Assembly: GCA_030740295.1 (NCBI GenBank)
Contig: JASLXP010000462.1
Span: 1-8,459, forward strand
Length of the DNA: 8,459 bases
From: Planctomycetota bacterium
GTDB lineage: Bacteria; Planctomycetota; PUPC01; JACPCR01
Reading direction: 5' to 3'
Below, one piece after another: positions 1 to 6,647 of this stretch. Under the pieces are notes generated by a model. The model saw only the letters and a program-made list of their open reading frames with translations. It made no database searches and had not been told where the DNA came from. The position numbers were made by a program, and so were the translations under genes. Each line of letters begins with the position of its first letter. The stretch's first letter is position 1.

Positions 1-2
1 AA

Positions 3-842
3 GGCGATCTCACGGGCACATCCAGAACGATGCCTTTGCGCGTGGGACAGACCCCGCTGGTAGTGCTCGAGCCAGACATCAAGGTGACGACCGGGCATGC
101 CCTGGCGATGGCGAATCAATCGCCTGTGCTGGTCGTGAATGCCGTCGGAAAAGGTAGGGCCGTGACGCTGAACTTTCTCGTCCAGGAACTGTTCCCCCTT
201 CGTGCCGGCGAAGGCCCAAAACCTTATCACGAGATTCTTTCGGCCATTTTGAGAAGCGCCGGGCTCTCGCCGTTCTGCGAATTGAATCGCCTGAAAGGCC
301 GACGCCCTCTATGCATCGAGCAGGTGCTGTTCAAGGATGGCGGCCTTCAGTACCTCGCGCTGCAACAGGATTTGAGCATCCGTTCCTTGCCGGAACAGAA
401 AGTCCGAGTCGAAATTCCCCGCCCGGCGGCCATCTATAATCTGCGGACGGGAGCGAGAGTGGGCAAAGGAAAGATGCGCTCCTGGGACGCGGCTCTCTCC
501 CGCGGCCGCCCGCAAGTGTTTTCGTTGCTGCCCTATGAAGTCACAGCCGTTTCGATCGAGGCCGACACTTCGGCCCGGCCGGGAGACACGCTCCCGGTGA
601 ATGTGAACATCGGAACCGAACCGGGCAAAGCGGAGTTTCATGTCGTTCGCCTGAACGTGTTCGCTCCTGGCTCGGACCGCGCCCACCGCCAATACTCCGT
701 CAACATCCCCTGCCCCGCAGGCAAGGGCGCCGCCAAGGTTCCCTTCGCCCTCAACGACCCTCAAGGCAGGTGGCGCTTTGAGGCGCGGGACGTGGCCTCA
801 GGAAGGCAGGCAGAATTGGTGGTGATGCTGGAAAGAGAGTGA
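3..842 (+). CDS. C-terminal part of a beta-galactosidase-trimerisation-like protein (5' end missing)
   Basis: The frame is open to the left edge: the codons before the first ATG at 30 read GDLTGTSRT without a stop, so this is the last ~279 residues of a longer protein. The stretch around residues 40-60, with NAVGKGRAVTLNF, resembles the end of the beta-galactosidase trimerisation domain (a class I glutamine amidotransferase-like fold) found in GH42 and related PVC proteins, where GKG-x-A/V-x-x-LNF is common. A tail of about 100 residues starting near EVTAVSIEAD looks like an Ig-like beta-sandwich, with alternating hydrophobic residues and no catalytic motif. The catalytic part, if there is one, lies outside the window, so neither substrate nor activity can be stated. 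The gene converges on the D-aminoacylase gene. The family call is inference from short motifs; any other large carbohydrate-active or surface protein with this tail is possible. Confidence 0.6.
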   Translation, partial: GDLTGTSRTMPLRVGQTPLVVLEPDIKVTTGHALAMANQSPVLVVNAVGKGRAVTLNFLVQELFPLRAGEGPKPYHEILSAILRSAGLSPFCELNRLKGRRPLCIEQVLFKDGGLQYLALQQDLSIRSLPEQKVRVEIPRPAAIYNLRTGARVGKGKMRSWDAALSRGRPQVFSLLPYEVTAVSIEADTSARPGDTLPVNVNIGTEPGKAEFHVVRLNVFAPGSDRAHRQYSVNIPCPAGKGAAKVPFALNDPQGRWRFEARDVASGRQAELVVMLERE

Positions 843-903
843 ATGAAGAGAGAAAGATCATGGGCGCTAAGGGCGCTCAAACCTAAAGGAACTTTTTCGA
901 TTT

Positions 904-915
904 GGTTGGCCGCGA
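904..915 (+). repeat. Possible degenerate copy of the GGTTGCGGCCGA module
   Basis: GGTTGGCCGCGA resembles the start of the module seen clearly at 2916-2940 and, inverted, at 6034-6058. The two plus-strand copies also share the 10-mer GATTTGGTTG (899-908 and 2911-2920). It sits just before the paired palindromes at 919-989. The match is short, so this copy is doubtful. Confidence 0.3.
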
Positions 916-918
916 CGT

Positions 919-989
919 GTGGCCACAGGCTGCCAGCCTGTGAGCCGAAATGAATCAAATGAGCCTACAGGCTGGCAGCCTGTGGCTAC
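919..989. repeat. Paired-palindrome (REP-like) element between convergent genes
   Basis: Two arms, 919-941 and 967-989, are inverted copies: 22 of 23 positions pair by Watson-Crick rules and the other is a G-T pair, across a 25-base spacer. Each arm is also a hairpin by itself. The left is CACAGGCT-GCC-AGCCTGTG (924-942) and the right is ACAGGCT-GGC-AGCCTGT (967-983). The RNA or DNA could therefore form one long stem or two short ones. It lies between a plus-strand gene ending at 842 and a minus-strand gene ending at 1085, which fits a bidirectional transcript end or a REP-type dispersed repeat. There is no U-tract, so it is not a canonical intrinsic terminator. The rest of 843-1084 shows nothing else clear. 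Confidence 0.8.
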
Positions 990-1084
990 GCTGGTCTGTT
1001 GCCCGAAGGGCCCATTCTGATATCCGCGGTCCTTTCTGGGGTTGCGACCGAAAGGCCGCCTTAAGACATAGATGCCTGGCAATC

Positions 1085-2674
1085 TCAGACCTTCCTCAAG
1101 ACCTGGCCGCCCCTCTCACCTGTCATCACGCCGTCTTCGAGAGTTACGACGCCGTTGACGATGACGTGGGTCATGCCTGTCGCGGTCTGGTTTGGCTCGA
1201 AGGTGGTGCCTCTTTCCTCGAAGACGGCCGGGTCGAAGACAGCCAGGTCGGCGCAGGCTCCCGGACGGATTACACCGCGGTCGGTGAGGCCTGCTCGCTC
1301 GGCCGGAAGGGAAGTCAACCTACGGACCGCTTCCTCAAGAGTCAGGGTCTTCGTGTCTCGCACGAAATGGCGAAAGTACCATGAGGCCCAGGTGAAGGCG
1401 CCGTGAAAGGACTGGTGGCAGAGGGGGCCGTCGGTTGCCAGCGCGGTCGCGTCGGAGCCGACCATGCAGCAGGGATGTTCGAACGCGATCCGATTGTCTT
1501 CCTGGTTGTAGGCATAGGCGATGACCATGAGCGAGTGAAGGTCATCGATCTCGGAAAGCAGGGCATCGTAAATCGCGTCCAGCGGATCGCGTCCGGTGGA
1601 TTCACTGACCTCAGCAATGCTTTTGCGAGACAGCTCCGGCAGAGCCTTGCTTTCAAAGATGACGATTCGGCTCCAATCATCGCGTGCCAGGGCGGTAATG
1701 ATGCTCTGATAGTCCTTCATTCTCTCGCGTTCTTCAGAGGACTTGAGCCGCGCTGCGATTTCAGCTTTATCACCCTCTAGTGCCCATGGGGGCAGAGCTG
1801 CGCTGAGGTGCGTCGTCCCGAAAAGGCGAGTATGCATGTCGAAGGCAACGTCCAGACCTTCCTTCCTGGCGCGGTCAACCTGGTCGATGGCCTGCTCCAC
1901 GGCCCAGCGACCTGACTCCGCCAGGCGGGCGACCACCGAGATGTGCGAAATCTGCAAAGGGATATCGGCAGATCGGCCGGCTCGAATGGCTTCTTCAATC
2001 GTCTCTCTGGCCTCGCCTGAGCGGTTGCGAGTGTGCGTGGCATAGAAACCACCGGCCTCGGCCGCAACTCGACACAGCTCGATGACCTCCTCTTCGGAGC
2101 AAGCCCTTTCCGGGCCGTATTCCAGGCCGGTGGAGAATCCGAACGCACCTTCCTCCAATGATTGTGCCAGCAGCTTCTTCATCTCCTTCAGCTCATCGGT
2201 GGTGGAAGGACGATCCACCATTCCCGCGACAGCCAGACGCAAGTTGCCGTTAGGCACCAGCGAAACCACATTGACTGCCGGGCTTCCTTCCTCAATTCGA
2301 TCCAGGTACTCTGCCATCGTTCGCCACCCGATATCATGCTCTGTCGAGCAGCCGTAGATATTTGTCCTCGCAAGCTCCGCGTCACTAATGGGGGCGCAGC
2401 CGTGTCCGCAGTTGCCGACGATTTCGAGGGTTACTCCCTGAGTCACTGAGCTGACGGCACGAGGATCAACCACCAGCGTGAAATCGGAGTGACTGTGAAC
2501 GTCAATGAACCCGGGAGTTACCACCAGCCCCTCAACATCAAGAGTTGACGTGTTTTCTGATGCCTCAACGGTTCCTACATCAGCAATGCGGCCGTCCCTG
2601 ATGGCTATGTCTGCGGGGAACGGCTCGCCTCCGGTACCGTCCACAAGTGTTCCATTCCGAAGAATGAGGTCCAT
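1085..2674 (-). CDS. N-acyl-D-amino-acid deacylase (D-aminoacylase), amidohydrolase superfamily
   Basis: This enzyme hydrolyses N-acyl-D-amino acids to a carboxylate and a free D-amino acid in the cytoplasm, and probably serves to use D-amino acid derivatives. From the chosen ATG at 2674 the protein has 529 residues. It opens with the amidohydrolase strand pattern MDLILRNGTLVDGTGG. Visible active-site residues are H60 and H62 (VHSHSDF), C89 (GNCGHGC), H214 (ATHTRNR), H244 (QISHIS) and D408 (MVGSD). Their order and most spacings match the Alcaligenes D-aminoacylase set H67/H69, C96, H220, H250 and D366, quoted from memory. STGLEYGP at 181-188 and the end motif TDRGVIRPGACADLAVFDP are also typical. 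About 48 extra residues lie between H244 and D408. The frame stays open upstream to 2770, but that extension (MVVVILWRPW) is unlike the family and the motif-bearing N-terminus starts at 2674. The Shine-Dalgarno is weak. No signal peptide. The exact substrate among neutral or acidic N-acyl-D-amino acids cannot be told. Confidence 0.93.
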   Translation of the reverse strand: MDLILRNGTLVDGTGGEPFPADIAIRDGRIADVGTVEASENTSTLDVEGLVVTPGFIDVHSHSDFTLVVDPRAVSSVTQGVTLEIVGNCGHGCAPISDAELARTNIYGCSTEHDIGWRTMAEYLDRIEEGSPAVNVVSLVPNGNLRLAVAGMVDRPSTTDELKEMKKLLAQSLEEGAFGFSTGLEYGPERACSEEEVIELCRVAAEAGGFYATHTRNRSGEARETIEEAIRAGRSADIPLQISHISVVARLAESGRWAVEQAIDQVDRARKEGLDVAFDMHTRLFGTTHLSAALPPWALEGDKAEIAARLKSSEERERMKDYQSIITALARDDWSRIVIFESKALPELSRKSIAEVSESTGRDPLDAIYDALLSEIDDLHSLMVIAYAYNQEDNRIAFEHPCCMVGSDATALATDGPLCHQSFHGAFTWASWYFRHFVRDTKTLTLEEAVRRLTSLPAERAGLTDRGVIRPGACADLAVFDPAVFEERGTTFEPNQTATGMTHVIVNGVVTLEDGVMTGERGGQVLRKV

Positions 2675-2746
2675 TTGATAATTCTCGCTTTTAGACACAA
2701 GCAGGGAATGCCAAGGCCGCCAGAGGATCACCACAACCATACTCAA

Positions 2747-2793
2747 CGACGGCGTCCCCGACGACCGCATCGCGATGCACGACAGCCGTCGGG
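2747..2793. promoter_or_regulatory. Nested and competing dyads, possible operator or leader structure
   Basis: CGACGGC (2747-2753) pairs perfectly with GCCGTCG (2785-2791). CCCGACG (2757-2763) pairs perfectly with CGTCGGG (2787-2793). The two stems share bases and cannot form together. Between them lies the perfect 12-base palindrome GCATCGCGATGC (2767-2778). It is 73-119 bases upstream of the D-aminoacylase start and could be an operator or sit in its 5' leader. Function is inferred from position only. Confidence 0.4.
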
Positions 2794-2861
2794 CATCCTT
2801 AAAGGGGCAAGCGAATTAAAGTTCAAGGCTATTACTATCTTCGCGTGGCGGATAGCTCATT

Positions 2862-2910
2862 GTGGCACGGGCGTCCCGCCCGTGATTCACGGCCGAGACG
2901 GCCGTGCCAC
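2862..2910. repeat. Paired-palindrome (REP-like) element with compensatory changes
   Basis: Two adjacent perfect hairpins are separated by ATT: CACGGGCG-TCC-CGCCCGTG (2866-2884) and CACGGCCG-AGA-CGGCCGTG (2888-2906). The enlarged arms 2862-2884 and 2888-2910 are also inverted copies of each other at 20 of 23 positions. The two units differ at one stem pair, G-C in one and C-G in the other, so pairing is kept. This has the same general design as 919-989 with a different sequence. It lies in the divergent spacer, 200 bases upstream of the ATG at 3110, so it is not a gene-end terminator. Confidence 0.85.
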
Positions 2911-2915
2911 GATTT

Positions 2916-2940
2916 GGTTGCGGCCGAGGGCCGGCGCCGG
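2916..2940 (+). repeat. Dispersed GGTTGCGGCCGA module, copy on plus strand
   Basis: These 25 bases match the reverse complement of 6034-6058 at about 20 positions. The first 12 bases, GGTTGCGGCCGA, are identical, and resemblance continues a few bases further (TGAGGG against TGAGAG). The copy directly follows the paired palindromes that end at 2910. It is either a separate dispersed repeat or one end of a larger element that includes the palindromes. Confidence 0.55.
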
Positions 2941-3109
2941 TTGAGGGATATTGCGAACAGAGAGAAGTCTTTCCAAAGATCACATCCACGCGAAGATCGC
3001 GGTTCCTCACCTCTGCGACCAGGAGCCGTTTGCGTCATCCCTGCTCCCGGCGTAGTCATGGCAAGCCGTTTCTGTCCGGGTTAACATCCGGCACTCGCTT
3101 CAGCAGAAT

Positions 3110-5953
3110 ATGAATCTCAAGTTGTCTCAGCTTCGGTTGGCCGGTTTCCTGATTCTCGTCGGTATTCATGCCGGCAGAGCTGAAGGGCCTTTCAAGTCAG
3201 AGAACCTCGCCACCAGCGCGAGCATCACTGCGGAGTCCGAGTACAGCGGCGGATACAAGGCTCAGTTTGTTGCCGACGGACACATACCTGCCGCACAGAG
3301 AAAGCGGGACGTGGGGCGCGCCTGGTGCGTGAAAGGCAACACACATCGGAAGGGAGCGTGGCTGAATTTCGAGTGGGAAGAGCCGGTAGTTGTCCGGGAG
3401 ATTATCTATTACGGCCGGACCGCATGGTTCTTTAATGAGTGCTGGAAAGATTACGAGGTCTACCTTGATGGGGCAGATACTGCGGCCGTGAAGGGGCGGT
3501 TGAAGGCAGGGCACGGGCCGCAGAGGATTTCTCTTCCCAAGGCCGCGACTGTCCTTGCGCTTCGTCTGAAGTTCACCAGCTCTTATGGCGGATACAATCC
3601 CGGCGCGTCGGAAGTCATGGTCTTTTCCGCCAGCCCGCCCGAGAAAGCGTTGGGGAAATTCAGTGCGCCTAAGGCCCATGCCGGTCCGGTCGTTTATGCG
3701 GAGAGGGATGCAAAGTTCGAGGAGTCGCCAAAATCCCAACAGCTTCGGGCAGACCTGCTCGCAGGGCGTCTCGGCTTCAAGTCCCTGGTCCTCATCCAAC
3801 GGCGGGAGCTCAATCCGTCCCACGTCTATTCCTATCATAACGAGGGCTTCAGAACCGGCGGGGGGCTTTACCATTTCACCCCGGACGAGAAGGATGGTGA
3901 GCTGAAGGAGCTTGTTGCATCGCCCGATGGCCAATTGCTCGATTGCGACGTTTCCTATGACGGCAGCCAGATTCTTTTCAGTTGGCGAAAGAACCGAAAA
4001 GACACGTATCAACTCTATCGAATCAACGTCGATGGTTCCGGCCTCGAACAGATCACGGAAGACGCCTGCCACAACTACAATGCCTGCTGGCTTCCCGACG
4101 GCGGCATCGCCTTCCTCTCCGATCGCAAGCCGGCCTACGCCTACTGCCACACATCGACGGTGGGAGTGCTCTACCGGATGGACCGCGGTGGTAAAAACAT
4201 CCGCCGGCTCTCGGCAAACTACCTCAACGACTTCACCCCCTGCGTGATGAATGACGGCTCCCTCATTTACGGACGATGGGAATATGTGGATCGCCCGGCC
4301 ATCCCCATCCAGAGTCTCTGGACGATCAATCCTGACGGATCGGAGCTGTCGGTCTTTTACGGCAACCGGGTCCTGAGCCCGGCCACGTTTATCGAGCCGC
4401 GGCCGATCCCCGGGACGACGAAAGTCCTCTGCACCATGACCGCTCACAACGGCCCCTGCCGCGGCGCCATCGGCATCATCGATCCTTCGCACGGCGTCAA
4501 TGCCCAGGCATCCATCCGCAATCTGACACCGGAAGTGAACATCGGCCAGGTCGGCCGTGGCAGCGGCAACCATATTCGGGGCCCTTTCGAGAGCCCCTAT
4601 CCCCTCGATGCGCAGCATTTCCTTGCCTCACGCAGAGGCACCATTCTCCTGCGCGACTACGATGGCACAAAGCAATGCGTGCTGATTCGTCCGGCAGGCG
4701 GGATGGGCTTCTACAACGTCCAGCCGATCCGCAAACGGCAGAGGCCCCCGCAGCAACCGAGCCGCCTGCCCGAAAGCAAAGAGGACCGGGCCACCGTATT
4801 CGTACAGGACGTCTACAACGGATTGGAGCCCTACGTAAAGCGAGGGGAGGTCAAGCAGCTCTGCGTGGTTCAGGAGATCGAGAAGAGCAAGTTTGCCAGC
4901 AATCGATACCGGGCATTCGGATTTCAGTTCCCGGTCGTCTCCTGCGGGGCCACTTATGCGCCCAAGAAGGTCTGGGGCTATGCAGACGTCGAAGATGACG
5001 GCTCCGCCAACTTCAAAGTTCCTGCGGGTATCCCGATTTATTTCATGGCTCTCGATGCGGAAGGCCGGGCAGTTCAGAGGATGCGAAGCTTTACCCATTT
5101 CATGCCCGGCGAAGTGCGCGGGTGCGTTGGCTGCCATGAGTCGCGCAGCAAGACGGCCCGCATGGCCGGACGGCCCCTGGCCACCATGCGCTCACCGCAA
5201 GATCTCGAGCCGCCCGAATGGGGCCTGACCGGTTTCAGCTACTCCCGCATCGTCCAGCCGGTCCTCGACCGTTATTGCGTTGAATGCCACAACGCCACAA
5301 ACGCGCCCAAAGGCATCGACCTGGCCGGAGACAGGACAGACTTCTTCAACGTGTCCTACGAGAAACTCGCCCGCGAAGGCCGGCCCGGCGCCAATCCATA
5401 CACAAAGTGGATTCCCACCTTCAACGGCCACGAAGCCAACATCCTTCAGGTCACCCCCAAAGCCTGGGGCTCTCCCGCCAGCAAACTCGCTGACATTATT
5501 CTCACCGGCCATCCGGACGAAGATGGCAAGGCCCGATTCAAGATGGACGACCTCGGCCGGCGGCGCATCATGGCGTGGATCGACTTGAACGTTCCATACT
5601 ACGGAACGTCCCATTCCAATCACTACAATCGCAAAGGCTGCCGCCAGATGACCCCCCCGGCCCTCGAAGCAACGCTCCGAAAGGTCGCCGGCAAGCGGTG
5701 TGTTTCCTGTCATAAGCCCGGCGGAAAAGGCAGCGCCCGAATCCCCCGCCAGGCCTGGCTGCGCATCACTAATCCGCATCTGAACAATTTCCTGCTTGCC
5801 CCGCTCGCCAAAGCCGGAGGCGGAACGGAAGCCTGCGGCCAGCCTGTCTTCAAATCCAAAGCCGATCCGGATTACCTGGCTATCCTCAAAACCTTCGAGC
5901 CTTTACACAAGTTGCTGAAGGAGACGCCCCGGAAGGATATGCCCGGCGGTTGA
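3110..5953 (+). CDS. Secreted HzsA-related protein: discoidin-like domain, PD40 propeller, three CXXCH motifs
   Basis: The 947-residue protein starts with a Sec signal peptide: basic K4 and R9, a hydrophobic core LAGFLILVGIHA, and a likely cut after AGRA at residue 24. Residues ~30-175 look like an F5/8 type C (discoidin) fold that may bind sugars or surfaces. Residues ~265-420 carry propeller-type repeats (SPDG, SYDGSQILFSW, LYRINVDGSGLEQIT, CWLPDGGIAFLSDR, LWTINPDGSEL). The middle and C-terminal parts (SGNHIRGPFESPYPLDAQHFL, WIDLNVPYYG) resemble the HzsA-related family, homologues of the hydrazine synthase alpha subunit that are common in non-anammox PVC bacteria. CXXCH haem-c motifs are at 672-676 (CVGCH), 723-727 (CVECH) and 864-868 (CVSCH). 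A periplasmic or surface electron-transfer or oxidoreductase role is likely. Hydrazine synthesis is not implied, since no beta or gamma subunit is visible. Extra cysteines lie at 320, 326 and 346. Substrate unknown; the family assignment is from recognised motifs. Confidence 0.85.
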   Translation: MNLKLSQLRLAGFLILVGIHAGRAEGPFKSENLATSASITAESEYSGGYKAQFVADGHIPAAQRKRDVGRAWCVKGNTHRKGAWLNFEWEEPVVVREIIYYGRTAWFFNECWKDYEVYLDGADTAAVKGRLKAGHGPQRISLPKAATVLALRLKFTSSYGGYNPGASEVMVFSASPPEKALGKFSAPKAHAGPVVYAERDAKFEESPKSQQLRADLLAGRLGFKSLVLIQRRELNPSHVYSYHNEGFRTGGGLYHFTPDEKDGELKELVASPDGQLLDCDVSYDGSQILFSWRKNRKDTYQLYRINVDGSGLEQITEDACHNYNACWLPDGGIAFLSDRKPAYAYCHTSTVGVLYRMDRGGKNIRRLSANYLNDFTPCVMNDGSLIYGRWEYVDRPAIPIQSLWTINPDGSELSVFYGNRVLSPATFIEPRPIPGTTKVLCTMTAHNGPCRGAIGIIDPSHGVNAQASIRNLTPEVNIGQVGRGSGNHIRGPFESPYPLDAQHFLASRRGTILLRDYDGTKQCVLIRPAGGMGFYNVQPIRKRQRPPQQPSRLPESKEDRATVFVQDVYNGLEPYVKRGEVKQLCVVQEIEKSKFASNRYRAFGFQFPVVSCGATYAPKKVWGYADVEDDGSANFKVPAGIPIYFMALDAEGRAVQRMRSFTHFMPGEVRGCVGCHESRSKTARMAGRPLATMRSPQDLEPPEWGLTGFSYSRIVQPVLDRYCVECHNATNAPKGIDLAGDRTDFFNVSYEKLAREGRPGANPYTKWIPTFNGHEANILQVTPKAWGSPASKLADIILTGHPDEDGKARFKMDDLGRRRIMAWIDLNVPYYGTSHSNHYNRKGCRQMTPPALEATLRKVAGKRCVSCHKPGGKGSARIPRQAWLRITNPHLNNFLLAPLAKAGGGTEACGQPVFKSKADPDYLAILKTFEPLHKLLKETPRKDMPGG

Positions 5954-6033
5954 TTCGAACTGGATGTACCTTCGCAAATGCCATGTGCGGCATCAGACAA
6001 CTCCAGCCCAGCGTTGACAGGCGCGCTCTCATT

Positions 6034-6058
6034 CCTACGGCAGCCTTCGGCCGCAACC
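6034..6058 (-). repeat. Dispersed GGTTGCGGCCGA module, inverted copy
   Basis: The reverse complement of these bases begins GGTTGCGGCCGA and matches 2916-2940 at about 20 of 25 positions. It sits 81 bases after the HzsA-related stop, and the AT-rich block starts just after it. The two clear copies are in opposite orientation and bracket the HzsA-related gene. Confidence 0.55.
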
Positions 6059-6088
6059 GAGGATGAAGTCCAGGGCTCTTGATCTTTA

Positions 6089-6143
6089 TTGTAATTGTTC
6101 ACTTAATCTCCCTGCTGCCAGAGGATTAAGTGAACGATTACGA
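6089..6143. repeat. 20-bp inverted repeat upstream of the GNAT gene
   Basis: Arms 6089-6108 and 6124-6143 pair over 20 positions: 18 Watson-Crick pairs, including the 12-base perfect core GTTCACTTAATC/GATTAAGTGAAC, and two G-T pairs. The loop is 15 bases (6109-6123). It ends 63 bases before the GNAT start. No T-tract follows, so it is not a canonical terminator. A repressor site, an RNA leader structure or the remnant of a small mobile element are all possible. Confidence 0.75.
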
Positions 6144-6195
6144 TGGAAGTCACTCCTGTTGGTCCGCCCGGTGATCTTGGTCGTTCTGTTTCATG

Positions 6196-6200
6196 AGAGG
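6196..6200 (+). promoter_or_regulatory. Ribosome binding site that decides the GNAT start
   Basis: AGAGG lies six bases before the ATG at 6207. It directly abuts the alternative ATG at 6201, which is too close for it to serve. This, together with the protein beginning MIRAYVDTDW as GNAT domains do, favours 6207. Confidence 0.6.
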
Positions 6201-6206
6201 ATGGAG

Positions 6207-6641
6207 ATGATTCGAGCATACGTAGATACTGACTGGGAACAGGTTAGAGAGATCTACGATTTGTCGAAACCTGATGAATTGAAGAATATCGTTGATGCTG
6301 ACACCATTACCCCTCTTTCCAAAGATGATCAGATGCTTCCCTATTTCAATGAATCAGAAATAATGGTTTATGAGGAGGAAGTAAATATCCTTGGCTTTAT
6401 TGGACGGAAAGGAAACGTAGTCTCTTGGCTTTTTGTTCATCCTGACCATAGAAGAAAAGGAATTGGAAGAAGATTGCTTAAAGATCTAATACGCACCTGG
6501 AAAGGTCCGCTAAGGCTGAATTTGGCCAAGAGCAATCAAGTTGCGATGACTTTGTATACGAGTCTTGGATTTGAAGTGTTTGAGGAGTTTGAGGGGAATA
6601 TGTATGGAAAACGGATACCCTCAGTGAGAATGAGACTGTAG
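6207..6641 (+). CDS. GNAT-family N-acetyltransferase
   Basis: This 144-residue protein is the usual size of a single GNAT domain, which transfers an acetyl group from acetyl-CoA to an amine of a small molecule or protein. Motif A is clear at about residues 71-94: VVSWLFVHPDHRRKGIGRRLL contains the V-x-P-D-x-R and R-R-K-G-I-G acetyl-CoA pyrophosphate loop (R82 to G87). Motif B follows with N110 and Y117 in LAKSNQVAMTLYTSLGF, the common N-x-x-A-x-x-x-Y-x-x-x-GF pattern. The frame is open upstream to 6063, but that segment spans the inverted repeat and lacks domain features. Base composition is visibly AT-richer than in the genes to the left, suggesting recent transfer. A possible leader ORF and an orphan gene follow on the same strand after very short gaps, so they may be co-transcribed. 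The substrate cannot be predicted. Confidence 0.9.
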   Translation: MIRAYVDTDWEQVREIYDLSKPDELKNIVDADTITPLSKDDQMLPYFNESEIMVYEEEVNILGFIGRKGNVVSWLFVHPDHRRKGIGRRLLKDLIRTWKGPLRLNLAKSNQVAMTLYTSLGFEVFEEFEGNMYGKRIPSVRMRL

Positions 6642-6647
6642 GGAGAA

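Larger units (their letters stand above)
2675..3109. other. 435-base divergent intergenic region
   Basis: This lies between the start of the D-aminoacylase gene (leftward) and the start of the HzsA-related gene (rightward), so both promoters are probably here. I could not identify convincing -35/-10 boxes. It contains competing dyads at 2747-2793, the paired palindromes at 2862-2910, a repeat module at 2916-2940 and a small CGCGA-AGA-TCGCG hairpin at 2989-3001. The short reading frames here have repeat-derived translations and no convincing start sites. I see no RNA gene. The sequence before the ATG at 3110 has no good Shine-Dalgarno (CAGCAGAAT). Confidence 0.7.
5954..6206. other. Intergenic region at a composition boundary
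   Basis: The GC-rich sequence after the HzsA-related gene gives way at about 6065-6090 to AT-richer sequence continuing through the next two genes. It holds the inverted repeat module at 6034-6058, a small ATGCC/GGCAT dyad (5978-5993) and the 20-bp inverted repeat 6089-6143. No stem followed by a T-tract was found, so no intrinsic terminator for the upstream gene can be named. Confidence 0.6.

Noticed and set aside
2675..2770. 32-residue N-terminal extension of the D-aminoacylase
   Set aside because: The family-typical N-terminus begins at the ATG at 2674. The extension has no domain character, and the competing dyads overlap it.
2816..3113. Several short frames of 64-89 codons around the paired palindromes
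   Set aside because: Their translations are of repeat sequence (HGRPARDSRPRRP-type) on both strands at once, which is typical of palindromic DNA and not of proteins.
3197..4618. Long minus-strand frame of 473 codons inside the HzsA-related gene
   Set aside because: It lies wholly within a gene with clear domains and signal peptide. GC-rich codon use opens the opposite strand, and the translation shows no family motifs.
6063..6206. Upstream start for the GNAT protein
   Set aside because: The added 48 residues are translated from the inverted repeat region and do not resemble a GNAT N-terminus. A well-spaced AGAGG precedes 6207.
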